Notes: a model not told the origin generated them from the sequence alone. Positions 22,079 to 34,248 are shown, counted from the first letter of the stretch. The stretch is 64,000 bases of DNA from Dioscorea cayenensis subsp. rotundata (GCF_009730915.1 NC_052489.1:372001-436000), one strand, 5' to 3'. Numbers and translations are program-made.

Positions 22079-22727
22079 TAATATACCAATGAACCAGAAT
22101 TCTACTTAAAACCCAACAAAAATGCAGATTTATTTTTTAAGCATTGTGTCCATTTCTCATGTTGGAAAAGAAAAAAAAAAGCTACGGTTAGAAAAAAAAC
22201 CCATATAGTTTTTGCCGATCAACTCTTTTTTAATGGTATATAAGCGAAAAAAAACTGTTGAATTTTCAAAATGATCCTTCAACAAGAAAGTATATCTTGA
22301 TATATCACAACTAAATTTGTTCGACTGATAAATAAAGTGAATATGGGTCAAGATAATGTCATTCCACAATTAATCATGATATCCTATCAATAAAATACAT
22401 AGGGATAAAAAGTAAAATCTATAATAATAATATTGGATTATTCTTTATATGGCAAAAGCTCCTAAAATTTTATAAAATTAAATGATAAAAATATCAAACT
22501 GGTAATTAAAAATTCTATGATAACAGATTAACTAATATTCACATAGGGATAACTTTAATGCAATAAATATCAAATATTATAAATGGTCTTATCATAAAGA
22601 TGAAAAACAACACTAGAGAAAAGACATAGTTTATAGTTGGTTCAACATAAATTAAAAGAAAACAATGAAACAGTTTTTCTTTTGAGTCTGCATCATGCTT
22701 ATTAATAACATCATACTAGTTTGAACT
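21732..22727. other. AT-rich intergenic DNA with a long AT microsatellite
   Basis: An (AT)n tract of about 45 bp lies at 22029-22073. The remainder is A/T-rich without coding signal and is the 3' side of the minus-strand gene at 22728. Confidence 0.6.
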
Positions 22728-23414
22728 CTAAATCCCTTCTTGTGCAGCAGGGTTCAACATCTCAATGTCATTGTGCTCTGCTGGAACATCATCTTCATTC
22801 TTATTTTCAACTTGCTCTTTCAATCCCATAGTTATATCAGAAGAATCTTTAAGTTCCACTGGCTCATCAGGTGGAGGCATGTTCAAGTCAATTGGTGTCC
22901 AAGCCATAGTTTGGTACTTGATTTTCTTAGACATTTCTGTAGTGGTCTTCTCAGCAGTTCCATCATGATGTGTATCATGAGGCACATCAATGACATCAAT
23001 ACCTGCAGAAATACTTATTATGGTTCTTCTTGTATCTTCAAAAGCTTGTATATTGGTTTCAATAGAATGGTTTATACCTGTATCTTTAGGAGCTTGCACA
23101 TTAGTTTTAACAGAATGGTCTTTACCTACATCTTCAGAAGCTTGTAAATTGGTCTCCACAGGATGGTTTACACCAAAAATCCAGCCTTTTAATACAGGTC
23201 CTGATTCACCGCCGACTCTAACTGTTACGAGATAGTTTCCATTAAATTCTCCATCAATTATACCTGTGCAGTATTGGCCCAAGAGGTCACCAGGAGGATT
23301 ATCAGTTATTTGTTGGGTACTTTGTGAACTTTCACCCGTTTGAATTTGGGATTTTTGTTTCTCTGGTAAATTCTGATTCTTTTCTGGTAAATTCTGATTC
23401 TCTTCTGAATCCAT
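22728..23414 (-). CDS. Nuclear-type protein related to plant AT-hook motif-containing proteins, with EAR-like motif
   Basis: Single open exon, 228 aa, MDSEENQNLPEKNQNLPEK start (a short tandem repeat). Residues ~42-78 (GDLLGQYCTGIIDGEFNGNYLVTV, then SGPVLKGWIFG) resemble the conserved core of a plant family annotated as AT-hook motif-containing proteins; that is recollection. Here the usual continuation after the FxPG-like segment is replaced by three ~16-residue repeats (NHPVETNLQASED, DHSVKTNVQAPKD, NHSIETNIQAFED). No RGRP AT-hook is seen. Near residue 175 PIDLNMPPPDEP fits the DLNxxP EAR repression motif, and the C terminus is acidic. An AG acceptor (TAACAG) sits 5 bases upstream of the ATG, so a 5'UTR intron is likely. 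It may be a diverged or decaying member; expression is unproven. Confidence 0.6.
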   Translation of the reverse strand: MDSEENQNLPEKNQNLPEKQKSQIQTGESSQSTQQITDNPPGDLLGQYCTGIIDGEFNGNYLVTVRVGGESGPVLKGWIFGVNHPVETNLQASEDVGKDHSVKTNVQAPKDTGINHSIETNIQAFEDTRRTIISISAGIDVIDVPHDTHHDGTAEKTTTEMSKKIKYQTMAWTPIDLNMPPPDEPVELKDSSDITMGLKEQVENKNEDDVPAEHNDIEMLNPAAQEGI

Positions 23415-23639
23415 ATGTCCTGTTACACTAAGTAATTAGTATCAAATAGGTACTTTCACAATATACTATCTCCTTTCTTTTTCTAAAATAACTAGGAATT
23501 GAAAAGGTGGAATGGTTCTTTTATCTATTTAAAAAAAACATAAATCTTTTAGGTTAGAAATTGAACAACTTTATTAAATTGACCGAAAAAGTAAAACATT
23601 AGTTTTTTGAAATTCAAAAAGTAGATAAATTTAATGTAG

Positions 23640-24860
23640 TGATGTATGGATCAATTATTTTAATCAATATATTTAAATGATATAATGCTACCATTAATGA
23701 ATACTATTACATAAAAATCGTATCAGAACAATGAGTTTGGTTATAATACAATGATGTAAATATATATAGATATTACTATTTTTTAAGTTGGTAAACACAC
23801 TTACATACAAAATTTATCAAAATAGTGAAGTTATTTTGAATGCAATGATGTAAACATATCTTACTTCAATTGACAATCACACTTATATAAAGTACTGTAT
23901 CGAAGCATCGAATTTATAAATAATGAAAGAATATAAAGACATTCATATGCTCTCACATATAAATTAATTTCAAAATAGTAAACTTATCTAGAAATGCAAT
24001 GATGTAAGTATATTTAGATAATACTATTGCAATTGGTACATATGCTTGCATAAAAAATATATCAAAATAATGAGTCTATTAGAATATTGTAATGATGTAA
24101 ACAAATCCAAATAGTACTACTATCACAAATAACAAACATAATGGCATAAAAATGTCATATAAAAATATTGATTTTATTTAAAATGCATCAATTTAAGTAA
24201 ATCCAGTACAATGAGCAAATGCACTTATATAAAAATTTTACCAAAACAATGAGTTTATTTATAATGTAATAATTTAAAGACATCCTATTCCTATAATTAA
24301 TAAACGCATTTTCAGAAAAAATTATATCAAAGTGGTGAGTTTATTAGAATGCATAAGACTATTGCTATGAATCACAAACACATTTGAGTAATATGCAATG
24401 ATGTAAATACATTCAAAGTGTACCGCTACAATTGATAAACAACTTTGCATAAAAAATTATTTCAAAATCCCGAGTTCTATAAAATGTAATGATGTAAATA
24501 CAATTAGCTAATGATATTGCTACAACTGACAAGCACATTTGCATAAAATTTAAATCAAAACAATAAATTAATTAAAAATATAGTGATGTAAATACATATT
24601 GATAATACTAATGCTACAAGTGACAAATATATTGTATGAAAGTTTGAATCCTAATAGTGAGTTTATTTAAATACAGTAATATATAGATTAATGCATCTAG
24701 ATCATATTACTACTAGAATTGACAAATACATTTATATAAAAAATTCATCTAAACAGTGAGGTAATCTAGATTGCAATAGTGGACGAATCAATTTTTTTGA
24801 ACAAGTACATTTAGATAATACTAATCCAACAAAATAAATATTAAATAATTTACATAACCA
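23640..24860. repeat. Diverged tandem repeat array, period about 93 bp
   Basis: The word AATGATGTAAA and variants recur at about 23751, 23845, 23922, 23999, 24092, 24187, 24269, 24398, 24489, 24583 and 24675, mostly 91-95 bp apart. Between them come, in fixed order, AATACTATTGCTACAA-like, TTGACAAACACATTTGCATAAAA-like and ATCAAAATAGTGAGTTTATT-like words. About 12-13 units are present, with some shortened to ~77-82 bp. It is non-coding and AT-rich. Confidence 0.82.
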
Positions 24861-26039
24861 TTATATATATACACACACATATCAAATAGTAATGAATCAT
24901 ACAAGCTTGTGTATGGTAATATGACTTCATGTGTTATTGGTATCATACATAACATCGATACTTGTTAAATTGTATGACTAAAATTTAAGAGCCAATAATA
25001 ACCAATCATACTATTTAGATTTTTCACACTAAAATAATTTGCTATAAAAAATATAAAGTTTTTTTTTTGTAATAGAAAAGAAAACATTAAATTAAATATA
25101 GAGACATTATCTCACAACAATACAAGCAATTTATACTATATTTCAATATTTTTTTTAATAAGTAAATAATTATTCCATGCAACATACTACTTCTATTTAT
25201 TAGTTAATTTGTTTCTCACTCACAATATCTACAATGGGAATTTGGTAAAACGTTTTTCTTGTCAATTAGAAGTCGAATCATCAAGGCATATTTATGCCAA
25301 AGTGATTTCTTAATATTTCTAAAAGAAAATTTTCTTTTTTTGTTGGTGTATTTATTTCACCCATATTTTGAAAATTCACAATCAGAATTTCTAATTTCTT
25401 CAAAAGCTTTATTTGATAATTATTGTATACGTAAAAGGTTCATGCCTTAATTTGTGAGCATGAGTATATATGTTGAACATAAGGGCTATTGTCCATAAGT
25501 ATGAAAATGAGTGTAGGGTCTATTTGTGCAAATAATTTGTTAGTGCACATTTACAAAAACTTATGAATAACTTCGCTTATTATAAAACTAGTGAACAATA
25601 GTTTCCCATAAATATTTTGCTTCCTCTTTTGTCGTCATGTAGTTAATGGTTTCCAATTTAACATGAGAATATTTTCTAATTCATGATGATGTAAGTATTC
25701 CAACTAAATATCTTATAAATCTTTTTATTTCACTTATGCTCCCAAACTACTTCTCTTTTGTCATCTTCGTATCCTATTTGTTAGCATTTTAACTTGCTAT
25801 TAATTATCCTAAAATTGCACTTATATCTTTATGATCCTAAAATTGCGTATATGCCTTTAAAAGTTTCTATTGAGAAACATGTGGAAATTTATGATTTCCG
25901 TACACGTAATTGAATTTGTCATAAAGTACTAGTCAAGCAAAACATGTAATGAAAATTTGCTTTTTCATTCTTCACAAACCTTTTAATATGTTAGTGCAGA
26001 GACTTTCCCATTTTAATCAATCTCATTAACTTTTGAACA
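24861..26039. other. AT-rich intergenic DNA
   Basis: TA and CA microsatellite at about 24862-24882, T and A homopolymers, and short open frames with no recognisable motif. Nothing supported. Confidence 0.5.
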
Positions 26040-26239
26040 TCTTCTATGGGAATGCACAAATCTATAGCTTGCTGGAAGATGATGGAGATATTTGCAGGTA
26101 TCATGCTGAGCAGAATTTGCCTTTTTTCTACTTGTAATTGGGTATTTTGGAAGTTTAATTCAAAAATTTGGCCATTAGTTGTTCAAATCATTATCAGCTA
26201 CCTATGCTTATTTCATCTGGAATGTAAGATGTTAGTACA

Positions 26240-26690
26240 AATTTAATAATTATTAGTGACGCTTCTTGGATTAATGAAGTATCACTAAGTGGGTTTGAAT
26301 TTGCCAGCTTGGTTAATTACAAATATGTCATTATTATAGGATTCACTATTATGTTTGTGGAGTTGAGCATTCATTATGAAGCGGTGGCCTTATTATTGAC
26401 GTTAAAAACTTGCTGTGAGAGAAATTTAAGGCATGATTTCATTCTCTTTGATTGCCAAAGCTTGGTGGATCTTTTAAGGCATAAGGATAGAAGGTTGACT
26501 TGGAAGATAAGGAACACGTTTGGGAGGATTAGAACTCTCCTTTTGCGAGCCTTGAAGCACAATTAGATGTTATTAAGAGGGATCAAAATGAGTTCACTAA
26601 CCTATTGGCGAAGCATACCCCTGCAAATTCTACTCTTTCGTTATTCCATAAGGGAAAGAATATATGCTTCATTGTGTTAAGGGCGCTGCT
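26240..26690 (+). pseudogene. LINE-derived RNase H domain relic
   Basis: Translation gives ISDASWINEV (first catalytic Asp), ELSIHYEAVALLLTLK (catalytic Glu) and FILFDCQSLVDLL (third Asp). After a frame change near 26550 it continues NEFTNLLAKHTPANSTLSLFHKG. This is the RVT_3-type RNase H found at the C terminus of some plant L1 elements and in stand-alone RNase H-like proteins. There is no start codon, reverse transcriptase or complete frame. Confidence 0.7.
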
Positions 26691-26989
26691 TTAGCTGCTA
26701 GTTTTTTGTTTTAAGCTATTAGGTTGTTGTTTTGAGAATACAATGATTGGAACTCTATTTTTTCTGGACTTTACTAGGCTGATATTACTTTTTTTTTTTG
26801 GTCCTTTTTAGATTAAGGTTTATACAAGCAATTTGATTATTTGTTAAAGGTTTATACAATTAGATGTTTTTGGAGAGCTCGATCCAAATAGAATTTTTTG
26901 TGAGGTTTATGGTATAAGTAGGGTTTGTGAGGCTTGTTATATGGATTGACCTAGTTTTTGCAATTTAATTCAAAACGACCTGATTCAGT

Positions 26990-27165
26990 TTAGTTTTGGG
27001 CTAGATATATAGTTGTTGTTTTAGGGTTGTATTGTATCGTCTTTCTCAAAGAAATAAGAATAAACTCTATGCTTGTGGACGTAGGTCAAATTGGCCAAAC
27101 CATATAAATTCTCGTATTCTTGATTTGTTTCTTATCTTTGATTAATCTCTGCGCATACTTTAACA
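26990..27165 (+). repeat. Possible LTR remnant
   Basis: GTTGTATTGTATCGTCTTTC, then TGTGGACGTAGGTCAAATTG and CCAAACCATATAAATTCTCG, resembles the end of many plant LTRs (GTGGACGTAGG…ACCACGTAAAT, from memory). No partner LTR or coding domain was identified. Confidence 0.4.
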
Positions 27166-27962
27166 TCAAGTGAGAGTAAGTATTTTCGTAAGGTTTGTGA
27201 TAATGATAAGCGGAATATGTAAGAAAAGGCTAAAGAGGTAAACTGATTTAAGATAGAAGAAAAGGCTGGATATTATGAAGAAGTGAAGAAGGTTCAGATC
27301 CTTATTCATTATAAAAGGGAGTTGAAGAGAGACACTTCTAACACATCTATTAGTGGGAGGGTCATAGGATGGCCTTCGATTTAATTAGGGAAAAGTACTA
27401 AGGGTGCAAAAACCATTATTTGCTGAGCTTTGAGCTCCACTAGCACATCATGGTATACATATGCACATGTTGGCTACTCTATTTTAGTAGTGTGTCAACT
27501 AGTAGTCCACTATTGATTAAAATTTGTTATTTTTATTTTAAAAAGTAGGTGGGATTAGGGCACAATATATCTTGTAAGAAAACCAAAATAATTATAGGAA
27601 ATTCTTCTCTTCTTTTCCTTCCAAAAAAAATCTTTTTATCGATGTAGTGCCCAGCAAATCATTGATCAAAGTGCTGGCAACCACCAAGTTTAATGATTTT
27701 GTGAAATCTCTGGATATAATAATTGTTTAACCCTTTCTTTTTCTTCTTCTTCTTCCATGAATATTCAGACAAAAAATGAGCTTGGATAGAATTGTAGAAG
27801 ATTTGGTGAACAAAGTAAAATGTTAATGGCTTATTATTAACAAAATAAGATGAGGCTATTCATTAGTCATCACTAGTTTAATTACTTTTTTTTTTCGTAA
27901 AAGGAAAGCATAACGCTGCTTCATCTAGGTTGGAACTTAGACCAAAAAACCGTGGTTAGTAG
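27166..27962. other. Intergenic DNA without recognisable genes
   Basis: Slightly less AT-rich than its flanks and may be interior sequence of a decayed retroelement. No domain was recognised. A TTC microsatellite lies near 27740-27755. Confidence 0.35.
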
Positions 27963-28137
27963 TCATGTCCACCATTTGAAAGTCAACTATCAGCACTTCC
28001 AATGAAAAATGGGATTTACATTTTTTTGTCAGTGCCCATTGTTGGGTCGCAGTAGGGGCATGCCCACAATCTGAAAGTCAGCTATCATCACTTCCAATGA
28101 AAAGTGGGATTTACCCTTTTTGTCAATGGCCATTGTT
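27963..28137 (+). repeat. Direct duplication, period about 95 bp
   Basis: Two adjacent copies share TGAAAGTCA.CTATCA.CA, then CTTCCAATGAAAA.TGGGATTTAC, then TTTTTGTCA.TG.CCATTGTTG in the same order. Non-coding. Confidence 0.78.
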
Positions 28138-28689
28138 GCGGCCGAGGAGGTGTGTTGAAGAATTTGCTGATCTCCTCTTACGCGCAAAAAAAAAAAAAGA
28201 GAGATGGATTTCACCTTGCTTGCTCTAAGGAGAAAGACTGACTAGAAAGGAAATAGCTCTTTGAGTATGAGATTGCAATAGAATAGGTTGTCCTTAAAGC
28301 AATAGTTAAATAAAGAAGTAGGGTCGAAAGTTCATATGCAAGAGCAACTGGAGGTAATGCCCTTAAAATTTCTTTGGAATTAGATAGGTCAGAAGTAGCA
28401 ACTAACTTATCTGTATATCTAAGTTAAGGAACCCCAATGGAAAGAATGAAGTTTTGAGAATGGCCTCCTTAAGAATCATCTTCACTTAGTGTGCCATATG
28501 TTCCCTTATTGAAAAACACTCCGGAAAAGCACTTATCAATGGGAGACAAAAAAAATGAACAAGTGGACTCGAACACAAATAAACGAGTAGGATAGAATGA
28601 GACTTTTGAAGAAAAGGAGTTGTTGTTGTTGTTGTTTTTTTTTTGTGGTCAAATAAGCTAGGAAAAGTTAACCAGAACTCCAAAAACTA

Positions 28690-29045
28690 GTCAAAATGTA
28701 AACTCATCTTGCTCAGCATGATCCATCTCGGCAATTCTAGTCCACGATGAAATAAGGAAAGAGTGGGATTTGCTCTGCCATTATTAGCTAGTGTATCTAC
28801 GAGGTTGTCACTTCCACAAGGGATGTAATCTAATGCCAAATCTAGATTGTGATGCAATACCTTCTTGACATGCTTAATTTTGTCCCGCAGTCTCCAAGAA
28901 CGCGTGTAATCCTTTACAACATAAAAGATCCAGAGATGTTAGCTAATCCGATAAAACTTGTTGTAGGTTCAACGGCTTTTGTCTGCATTGTTCTAGCTCC
29001 ATTCTGATTGTTGCAATCTCAACTTCCAAACTTGATGGACTTCGA
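28690..29045 (-). pseudogene. LINE-derived RNase H domain relic, opposite strand
   Basis: Minus-strand pieces: EVEIATIRMELEQCRQ and NLQQVLSD, then after a break DYTRSWRLRDKIKHVKKVL, NLVDTLANNGRANPTLSLFH and RGLELPRWIMLSKM, ending in TAG. It is homologous to the relic at 26240-26690 (…LLAKHTPANSTLSLFHKG) but in the opposite orientation and independently broken. Confidence 0.7.
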
Positions 29046-31375
29046 TTAATAGAAAAAGTGTTCTTCTTTGCTTGCTCCACTACTTAATCAATTAATTAAT
29101 GAAATACTACGAAAAATCTTAGAAGCACATGAAATAGGCAAAATTAAAAAGGTCCTCATATGAATACTAGTACTTCATTATTTTTAATAATTGAATTTAG
29201 CTACCTAAACTTGGTTTTTTTAATAATAATCTCATTTGAAAATTATCATATTCATATATAAATATATTTTTTTTATTGAGAATAAAAAAGCAGAAAGTAT
29301 AACATGACACCATTTTCATATTCTTGCTAAAGGGAATGGTAAATAAGGGACTTACTAATATAAATAGAAAGCCATGCAAATCTAGATCTTGTTCATTCTT
29401 CTTCAAGTTTCTCCAAATAATTTACATTGTGTTTTCAATTTTTTTTAAAGAATTTTCCACTTTTGTTTTGAAATTAAGCTTGCAATGTCTATATATCACA
29501 AGAGAACCCTTCCTCCAATTTTAGTTTGGGCATTGCATTGAAGCATTTGTGGGACAACCAAAACTCAACCTAAGTAAACATATTTATACTTTTATACCAT
29601 TACTCTTTCATTAATGTATGTTTTCTATGTAATGTTATTTTGCTTTGAGTAAAATAATATTACAAAAATACATTTATGTTTGAAATAAAAACTAATGATT
29701 AAAAAAAATTTATCATAATTTACTGAAATCAATCAAATTTTAATAACATAAATTGAATACAATTAATGAAATCAATAAATCAAGTAGCATAACTAATTAT
29801 GCTATTCAAAGGATTGGTGCCAAAGAAACTCAATGATACTTTTCATTGGAAAATATGGTTTATATAAATTGGTGTTTAGGTTAATAGTAGAATATTTTGT
29901 TAAAATGATTTTCTTAATTTAAGAGTAACAATTTTTAGATTGTTTATACTAAATGGAGAAACCAAATCCAAAATTATTATTTAAATACCAAATTAAAGAA
30001 ACTTTAATCCTTTGCTAAAAATAAAATAATTTTTGTCTCCACATATGGAAATTTTTTTTATATGAATAACTACATTTTATTTACTAACATTCATATTACA
30101 AAAATAATTTAGAAATATATATTTTTGATTCATTAATTTGTTGGAATGGGTAAAATTAAAGATGCAATTCTTACAATTAGGTTGCTCTTTTAAACTAGAT
30201 ATAAATGATAAAATAAATTAATCTATTAGTCAAAGAAACAAACAATCAATTGATCAAGAACAATCAATCAAGTCTCATCATTTATCATGAAATTTATGCA
30301 CAAATCTCCAAAAAAAAAAAAAGGGGAAAACCACATAGCAGATTTAATCCTTTCAACAGTGATGTAAAAAGAAGTATTAAAATACAACAATAATATATCA
30401 TGAATAGTACAATCCAAGCTTTTCTAACCCAGGATTCAAAAAATTCAAACCTCAAAGAATCTCTTTATTTTTTTGTGTTCAATTGTTAGAAGATCCTTTT
30501 AATGAAAATTTTAATTATATAAAAGAAAAGAATTGCTAAATAAGTAAAAAAAAAAAAAGTACCTTTGCTCTATGAGGCTAACGATTGAAAATCTGTAGAC
30601 CTTTCAAATTTGGGGCTTCTTCACTCTTTGAAAGGAATATTTGACTCTTTTATTTCTCTAAGTGAAAATACGAACAACTAAGAAAAAAGGCAACTTCGCC
30701 AGAGAAGCCAGTCATAACGTGGCATAGTTTGTTTAACCTTCCTAATTTGTATCTTTCTCTAATTTTCCAATTTTACCCTTAGACACACAAGTATATACAT
30801 ACACTAGGTATGTAACATTTTATATAAAAGAAAGTGTTTTACAGTATTGCCCTCATACTTGGGATATTTTTGTCAAGTCATTGATTACGTTTCCATATAA
30901 TTACCAATAATTATTAGGTTTGAATATTTTGGTCAAATTCAATAATTACATAATTAGTATAAATAAATGATAATTGAATAATATTTAATTCTGATGAGTT
31001 GGCACGAATTGTAGTTATTGCATTGCAAAATTCCTCCAATTGTTGCACATAACGCCTTTAATACATGTACGAATAGTTTTTTCTAAAAAAAATAATTTAT
31101 AAAACTGATAAAAAATTATAATTTCTAATTTATAGTAGTGTTTGTTGATAGTTATTTTATTGCTCCATCAATCACAATAAAATAAGTTCAAAATTTGTAA
31201 TGATCAATCTTTCAAAACAGTAGACAACTATAAATTTAGATGGAAAATGTATGTAACAATTATTATTTTGAATTATTAATAAAAATTAACTATTTGATTA
31301 TTATTATTGATAATTAAATCAAAAGTCACGAAAAATTCAAATTTCAATATATATATATATATGTTTCTAAGTTTT
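29046..31375. other. AT-rich intergenic DNA
   Basis: No protein-like frames. On the minus strand about 30560-30720 resembles a transcript leader ending in an AAAG/GTACTT donor; see findings. TA repeat at about 31348-31361. Confidence 0.45.
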
Positions 31376-31470
31376 TGGGCCCAGATGAGATCCACAAATC
31401 TATTTTAATTTGGGCATTGTTTTGGGCCAGCCCATAAAATCCTATCCGTCAATGTATTAGATATAAATAC
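31376..31470 (+). promoter_or_regulatory. Promoter of the CCCH/RS gene: site II cluster and TATA box
   Basis: TGGGCC at 31376-31381 and 31423-31428, TGGGC at 31411, and AGCCCA at 31429-31434 form a site II (TGGGCY) cluster. This type is known from plant growth and housekeeping promoters. ATATAAATAC at 31461-31470 is a good TATA box. A telo-box-like TAGGGTTT follows at 31591-31598 in the leader, a combination frequent in ribosome and translation-related plant genes. Confidence 0.62.
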
Positions 31471-31566
31471 CCAAATCTATCCAAGTTCATCACACGAGTG
31501 CACTGCTTTTGCTTGCCTTTTGATTCTTTGTATATCTTCGCCTTCTCCTCCTCCTCCTCCACTTCC

Positions 31567-31593
31567 ATGGCTTCCCCTTTCAGCGATTTCTAG
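31567..31593 (+). other. Short uORF in the leader (8 codons)
   Basis: ATG in a favourable context (CCATGG), reading MASPFSDF and a TAG stop, lies in the first, non-coding exon before the donor at 31624. It is well separated from the main ATG (36817) by the spliced intron and could lower translation of the main ORF. Confidence 0.55.
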
Positions 31594-32984
31594 GGTTTCT
31601 GACCCCGCGAGCTCCTCACTCAGGTACAAAAAGGCTTGCTAGATTGCTTGCTTTTCTTTAGCTTTGTTTATATCTTCAGATTTTGGGCTTGATTTTGGTT
31701 TGTTTGCACTCGCTCGATTAGGGTTTCTCATTCCAGGTTTTTCTCGCTTTTTTTTTCCTTTTCTTTTTGTTCTCTTAGGTTTCACTTGTTTTCGGGTGGA
31801 GGTGGTGGTTTATTTGGATGTGGATTAATTCAAGGTTGGTCCTTTTTTCTCATGAAGACTGGATGTTTTTGTATGACTGTGCTGTTGTTTGATTTCTATT
31901 ATTGTTGTTCTAAGTTGTTTTAAGAATCGAGTTCTTGCACATGAGTTTTGTCTTTTTGGTTAATTTTTTTTATATATTTGGAAATCTCGAAATGGTGAGC
32001 TGGCTTGTTAATTTGGAGAAATAGTTCTCTTTGAGATCTGGAATGCTGGAGGTGTAGTCAATTAGAGGCTCTATTTGAGGCGGAGATGGGATTGGTGTTG
32101 TTTGATTAGGTTCTTTGTTTGCTTCTCATGGAAGATGATTTAGATTTGATTCTCAAAAGGCAAAGAACAGGAGTAGAGAGCTAGTTAGTGCTCACATAGC
32201 CTGATAGCCTTTCTTCCGATTGTAGTGAAAAGAGGGTTTTAGTTTTAAATAATGGCAGTATGGCATTAATGGAACCACTGTTCTGCACTAATATTAAGCT
32301 GAAATTAGTACTTGTTCTCTGTCAGATTGTATGTTTTATGAATTTGGTGAGAATCATTAGATAGTATTTAAAATTTACAATCTTTTCTATCAATTTATAT
32401 GGATCTTGGTTTGACTAATATCAATAAATCAAAGTAGCACTAACATGAGTAATTGTTGAAACTTGAAAGTGATACAACCCCATCATTATTAAAGCTTAAA
32501 GAGATTAGAACTCTTTGATGTTGATTTGATAATTTAGTCCATTGAAACCTCATATTGTTTAACTCTCTATAGCAGAAAATAAAAAAGGACCCTAATTAAT
32601 ACAAACAAATGCATGGATGGTGTTTGAGAGGGGAAGAAATACTAGGGAGGGGGTAAAAAATTTGTATTGTTATGAGGGTATAGATAAAAATTCCTTTACT
32701 GATGGTTTATCTGGAGTCAAGAGAAAACTACTAATCTCTTTTCCATCCTTTTCTTGACGATCACATGCATCCATATTTGCCTTTGTTACACGTTGTCATT
32801 AGGATGAAAAATTGTGGCCGGCTCTTCTATGATTCATTTGTGAATGGAATACCTCAAAAAGTAAGTAATTTTGTTGGGTCATCTAAGTGGAAATTGCCTC
32901 ACATACTTTCCTTTACCATATGAGGTAATCAACCTTTACTGTGAAAGGCATGGAAATTGTTCATCACTTGTTTTGTGTATTCGC

Positions 32985-33080
32985 TATCTTGTCATCAAAC
33001 AAATTAACGATGTGCAGTGGGGACCTAAAGAGTATCTTGTCATCAAACTAATTAACAAAGTAGGGTGGAGACCTAAAGAG
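32985..33080 (+). repeat. 48-bp tandem duplication
   Basis: Units 32985-33032 and 33033-33080, both starting TATCTTGTCATCAAAC and ending ACCTAAAGAG, about 85% alike. A third unit begins (TATCTAAAG). Confidence 0.85.
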
Positions 33081-33976
33081 TATCTAAAGTAGTTTATACA
33101 TCTTTTGAAGCATTTATTTTGTTGTTTCTAATTAATCGTCAAATTTTTAGAGGTACCATGGTCTCTGTTCTCCAAGAAATTATTGAAGTTCTCACATCTT
33201 GAATTTTATGATAACAGTTGCAGCACTTCCATGCCCAAGTTATCACAAAAAGAAATGGCATAATGTGGCAACAAAACTGTGTATACCTATTCCTCGTCAC
33301 TTTTTTGTGGATTCCTTGTCAGTGTACTGAAGTCACCTGAAGTTGACCTTTTAATATCTAGATTTCACATCAATGAAAATTTAGCATATTGTTCCCTAAA
33401 AAATTAGTTTCATAAATAAAGAAAAAATTTTTATTCTGACCACCTTTTACTCTCTGTATGTCTTGTGAATATGTTGTTTTAACTTCTTTTCAACATGTTC
33501 ATTTGTCTCCTGGGATGAAAACTTTTCAACATGTTCCCATTGGCGGTGAAATAAAACTTCAAATAACTTACTGGGTTTTGCTAATCATGAGTTGTTTTCC
33601 TTGTTTTGGAATTGAGTTTTTTTTTTTAAAATATCATAAAGTCAGTTAATATACTGTGTGTTTCTGATTGTTAGATCACACACACATATTTTTTTGTTCT
33701 TGCATGTCTTGCATGTTGGTAAAAGGTCTGCTTTTGATTTCTTTATTTGTTACCAATATTATATGTCAATTTGCTTCCTTCAGAACCTGATCCATTCTAT
33801 ATTAGGTTGAACCCTTTGTATGAATGTTCCTCTGACTACAGATTTCCTATTAAAGCACCAGGAATTTCAAATGAATGGTTTTTGTTATATTTGTGAATTT
33901 TCGCTCCTCCATCTTTTATGAGATCCTAACTTGTAGAAATGCACTCACCTCCTGAGCTTATTAATTATGCATTTAA

Positions 33977-34248
33977 TAGGTTAATAACCTGCTATTAAGT
34001 TTATGTTGTGCCTCAGAAAGCATATTAGGTCTATCCTTACCAAAGAGGGAAAATTATCACATTCAATTGCATGCTAAGTGGCATCTAAGTTAAGGTTACA
34101 CATAAAATACTTCTTGTAGGTCAATAACTTGTTACATTAGTTCTGCCCCATAAAGTATATTGCTGTTAAAAAAGGGGGGGATATCACTTTTGTTTGTATG
34201 CTAATAACCATCCAACTAATTTGAAGGTTAGAAATGCAATACTTCTTA
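33977..34248 (+). repeat. Diverged tandem duplication, unit about 135-140 bp
   Basis: Units start TAGGTTAATAACCTG and TAGGTCAATAACTTG and end with AATACTTCTT. Shared inner words include TATCAC, GCATGCTAA/GTATGCTAA and AAGGTTA. Copies are considerably diverged. Confidence 0.6.

Noticed and set aside
23640..24860. CRISPR-like repetition
   Set aside because: The repeats are adjacent and diverged, without unique spacers, and the DNA is plant nuclear.
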